DNA from: Candidatus Moraniibacteriota bacterium
Lineage (GTDB): Bacteria; Patescibacteriota; Minisyncoccia; Moranbacterales; UBA2206
Direction: 5' to 3'
DNA: 23,058 nucleotides
Assembly: GCA_003482885.1 (NCBI GenBank)
Contig: DMXN01000002.1
Span: 476 to 23,533 of the forward strand
Shown here: positions 22,316 to 23,058 of the stretch, one piece after another
Layout of the letters: every line of letters starts with the position of its first letter
Position numbering within the stretch: position 1 is the stretch's first letter
Position numbers and translations under genes: made by a program
Notes under the pieces: model-generated
What the model was told of the DNA's origin: nothing
What the model saw: only the letters and a program-made list of their open reading frames with translations
Database searches by the model: none

Positions 22316-22753
22316 ATGAATGAAAGTTATTATCCCAGTCAGAATCCCCTACTTAAATTAACTCAGGAAATGAAGCTGCGAAAATTTAGCCAAAAAACCA
22401 TCAAATCATATTTGCATTATATAACAGAATTACTAAAATATGCAATAAAAATCCAAAAACTGTCAACATCAAAGACATCCGAAAATATTTGGAATTTTTA
22501 GCGGATAAAAATTCTTCCGCTTCAACTCTGAATGGCGCTTACAGCGCGTTTAAATTTTATTTTGAAAAAAAACTTTGCCGTCGTTTTTTGCCAATATTCC
22601 CCGTGCCAAATGTCCCAAAAAATTACCCGAAACATTGACAAAAGATGAAGTGAAAAAAATTCTAGGGACAATTCAAAATGTAAAACATAAGCTTTTGCTT
22701 GGCTCAAAGTCGCCAATAATAATTTACAAAACATCAAAAGCCCGTTAGACTAA
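22316..22753 (+). pseudogene. tyrosine recombinase (XerC/D-like) remnant with frameshifts and internal deletion
   Basis: Frame one (22316-22450) gives the N-terminal SAM-like core-binding domain, with MKLRKFSQKTIKSYLHYI. The reading then moves to a second frame (NPKTVNIKDIRKYLEFLADK, NSSASTLNGAYSAFKFYF), and to a third (PETLTKDEVKKIL, NVKHKLLLG), which is the start of the catalytic domain. Near 22700 this jumps directly to VANNNLQNIKSPLD and a TAA at 22751, the usual extreme C-terminus of such recombinases. The roughly 150 residues holding the catalytic Arg-His-Arg-Tyr set are missing. The gene is therefore inactive. The ends of the reading frames were found by hand. Confidence 0.8.
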
Positions 22754-22762
22754 AAAGCTACT

Positions 22763-23058
22763 ATGCAACAAATCAATGACATTAAAAAAGAATACCAAGA
22801 AATTCAAGAAAAACTCGGCTCCCCCGAGCTTGTTTCTAATCCTAAAAAAATGGCCGAATTGGGAAAAAGACAAGCCGAGATGTCAGAAATAATCAATGCT
22901 GTTTCCAAGCTAGAACAACTGGAAAAAACTATGCAAGAAAACGCGGAAATTATAAATAACAATAAAGAAGACGCTGAAATGAAACAAATGGCGATGGATG
23001 AAAATATAAATTTAGCGCCCAAAAAAGCGCTGGCGGAAAAAGACTTGGAAACGCTTCT
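22763..23058 (+). CDS. prfA: peptide chain release factor 1, N-terminal part (runs off the window)
   Basis: From the ATG at 22763, 98 codons are open to the window edge. The helical N-terminal domain has the RF1 layout: KLGSPELVSNPKKMAELGKR, a coiled stretch, then EDAEMKQMAMDE and LETLL. In RF1 the LLLPKDPDD segment follows next, which would fall just outside. The order and spacing fit RF1 better than RF2, which has a longer start and a different central repeat. RF1 reads UAA and UAG stops and releases the peptide through a GGQ loop, not seen here. It starts 9 bp after the recombinase remnant. Confidence 0.85.
   Translation, partial: MQQINDIKKEYQEIQEKLGSPELVSNPKKMAELGKRQAEMSEIINAVSKLEQLEKTMQENAEIINNNKEDAEMKQMAMDENINLAPKKALAEKDLETL

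Noticed and set aside
21893..22753. Classical integration of an island into the 3' end of tRNA-Ser
   Set aside because: The recombinase remnant lies on the 5' side of the tRNA and no duplicated tRNA 3' segment was seen.
18814..22753. Explaining all broken genes by sequencing errors in A-runs
   Set aside because: Many long genes in the window keep A6-A9 runs in frame, and the recombinase also has a large deletion that base errors cannot explain; reads would still be needed to exclude errors at single sites.
1..23058. CRISPR array or long tandem repeats
   Set aside because: No regularly spaced direct repeats were found on reading; only dispersed hairpin repeats are present.

Overview
The window is strongly A+T-rich. 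It has short intergenic gaps, overlapping minus-strand operons, small single-domain proteins and a gene mix typical of Candidate Phyla Radiation (Patescibacteria) genomes, probably the Parcubacteria/Moranbacteria side. Markers of that background are a ComEC split into a membrane protein and a separate metallo-hydrolase, a stand-alone PEP-utiliser swivel-domain protein, a lipoprotein cyclophilin, a cysteine-signature anchored protein and an AbiEii/DUF6922-like pair. No taxonomic search was run, so this placement is inference.

Layout. 19-1885 (+): a histidine-phosphatase-like protein followed 7 bp later by a protein ending in a phosphohistidine swivel domain. 1886-2128: non-coding, rich in inverted repeats. 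2129-6124 (-): a three-gene surface-polysaccharide operon (GT4, O-antigen ligase/polymerase-like membrane protein, GT4). 6163-6930 (-): cyclophilin lipoprotein with its own promoter. 6994-11382 (-): rodA, a NrdG2-type radical SAM activase, a DUF167 protein, comEC membrane domain and comEC-like hydrolase. 11436-14248 (-): an anchored cysteine-signature protein and a GT39-like membrane glycosyltransferase. 14304-15758 (+): an exported GH28 (polygalacturonase-like) protein, divergent from the glycosyltransferase. 15755-18744 (-): Asp-box/YCF48-like lipoprotein, frr and rseP. 18814-20024 (-): a broken small gene plus a DUF6922-like/AbiEii toxin-antitoxin-like pair. 20096-20736 (-): tRNA-Lys and a small membrane protein. 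20829-21881 (+): a phospholipase D/cardiolipin-synthase-like enzyme. 21893-21982 (-): tRNA-Ser. 21989-22753: remnants of a winged-helix gene and a tyrosine recombinase. 22763-end (+): start of prfA.

The strongest cross-cutting signals are two. First, at least six first-of-unit genes have a TANNNT -10 hexamer ending 6-7 nt before the start codon, which predicts leaderless mRNAs, while some operon-internal genes carry Shine-Dalgarno-like sites. Second, a dispersed palindromic repeat occurs at three places; one composite copy is inserted in frame inside the O-antigen ligase-like gene and another creates a spurious N-terminal extension of RseP. Decaying genes (three pseudogenes with A-run frameshifts and one internal deletion) cluster around the two tRNA genes and the AbiEii pair, which suggests an accessory patch between housekeeping genes.
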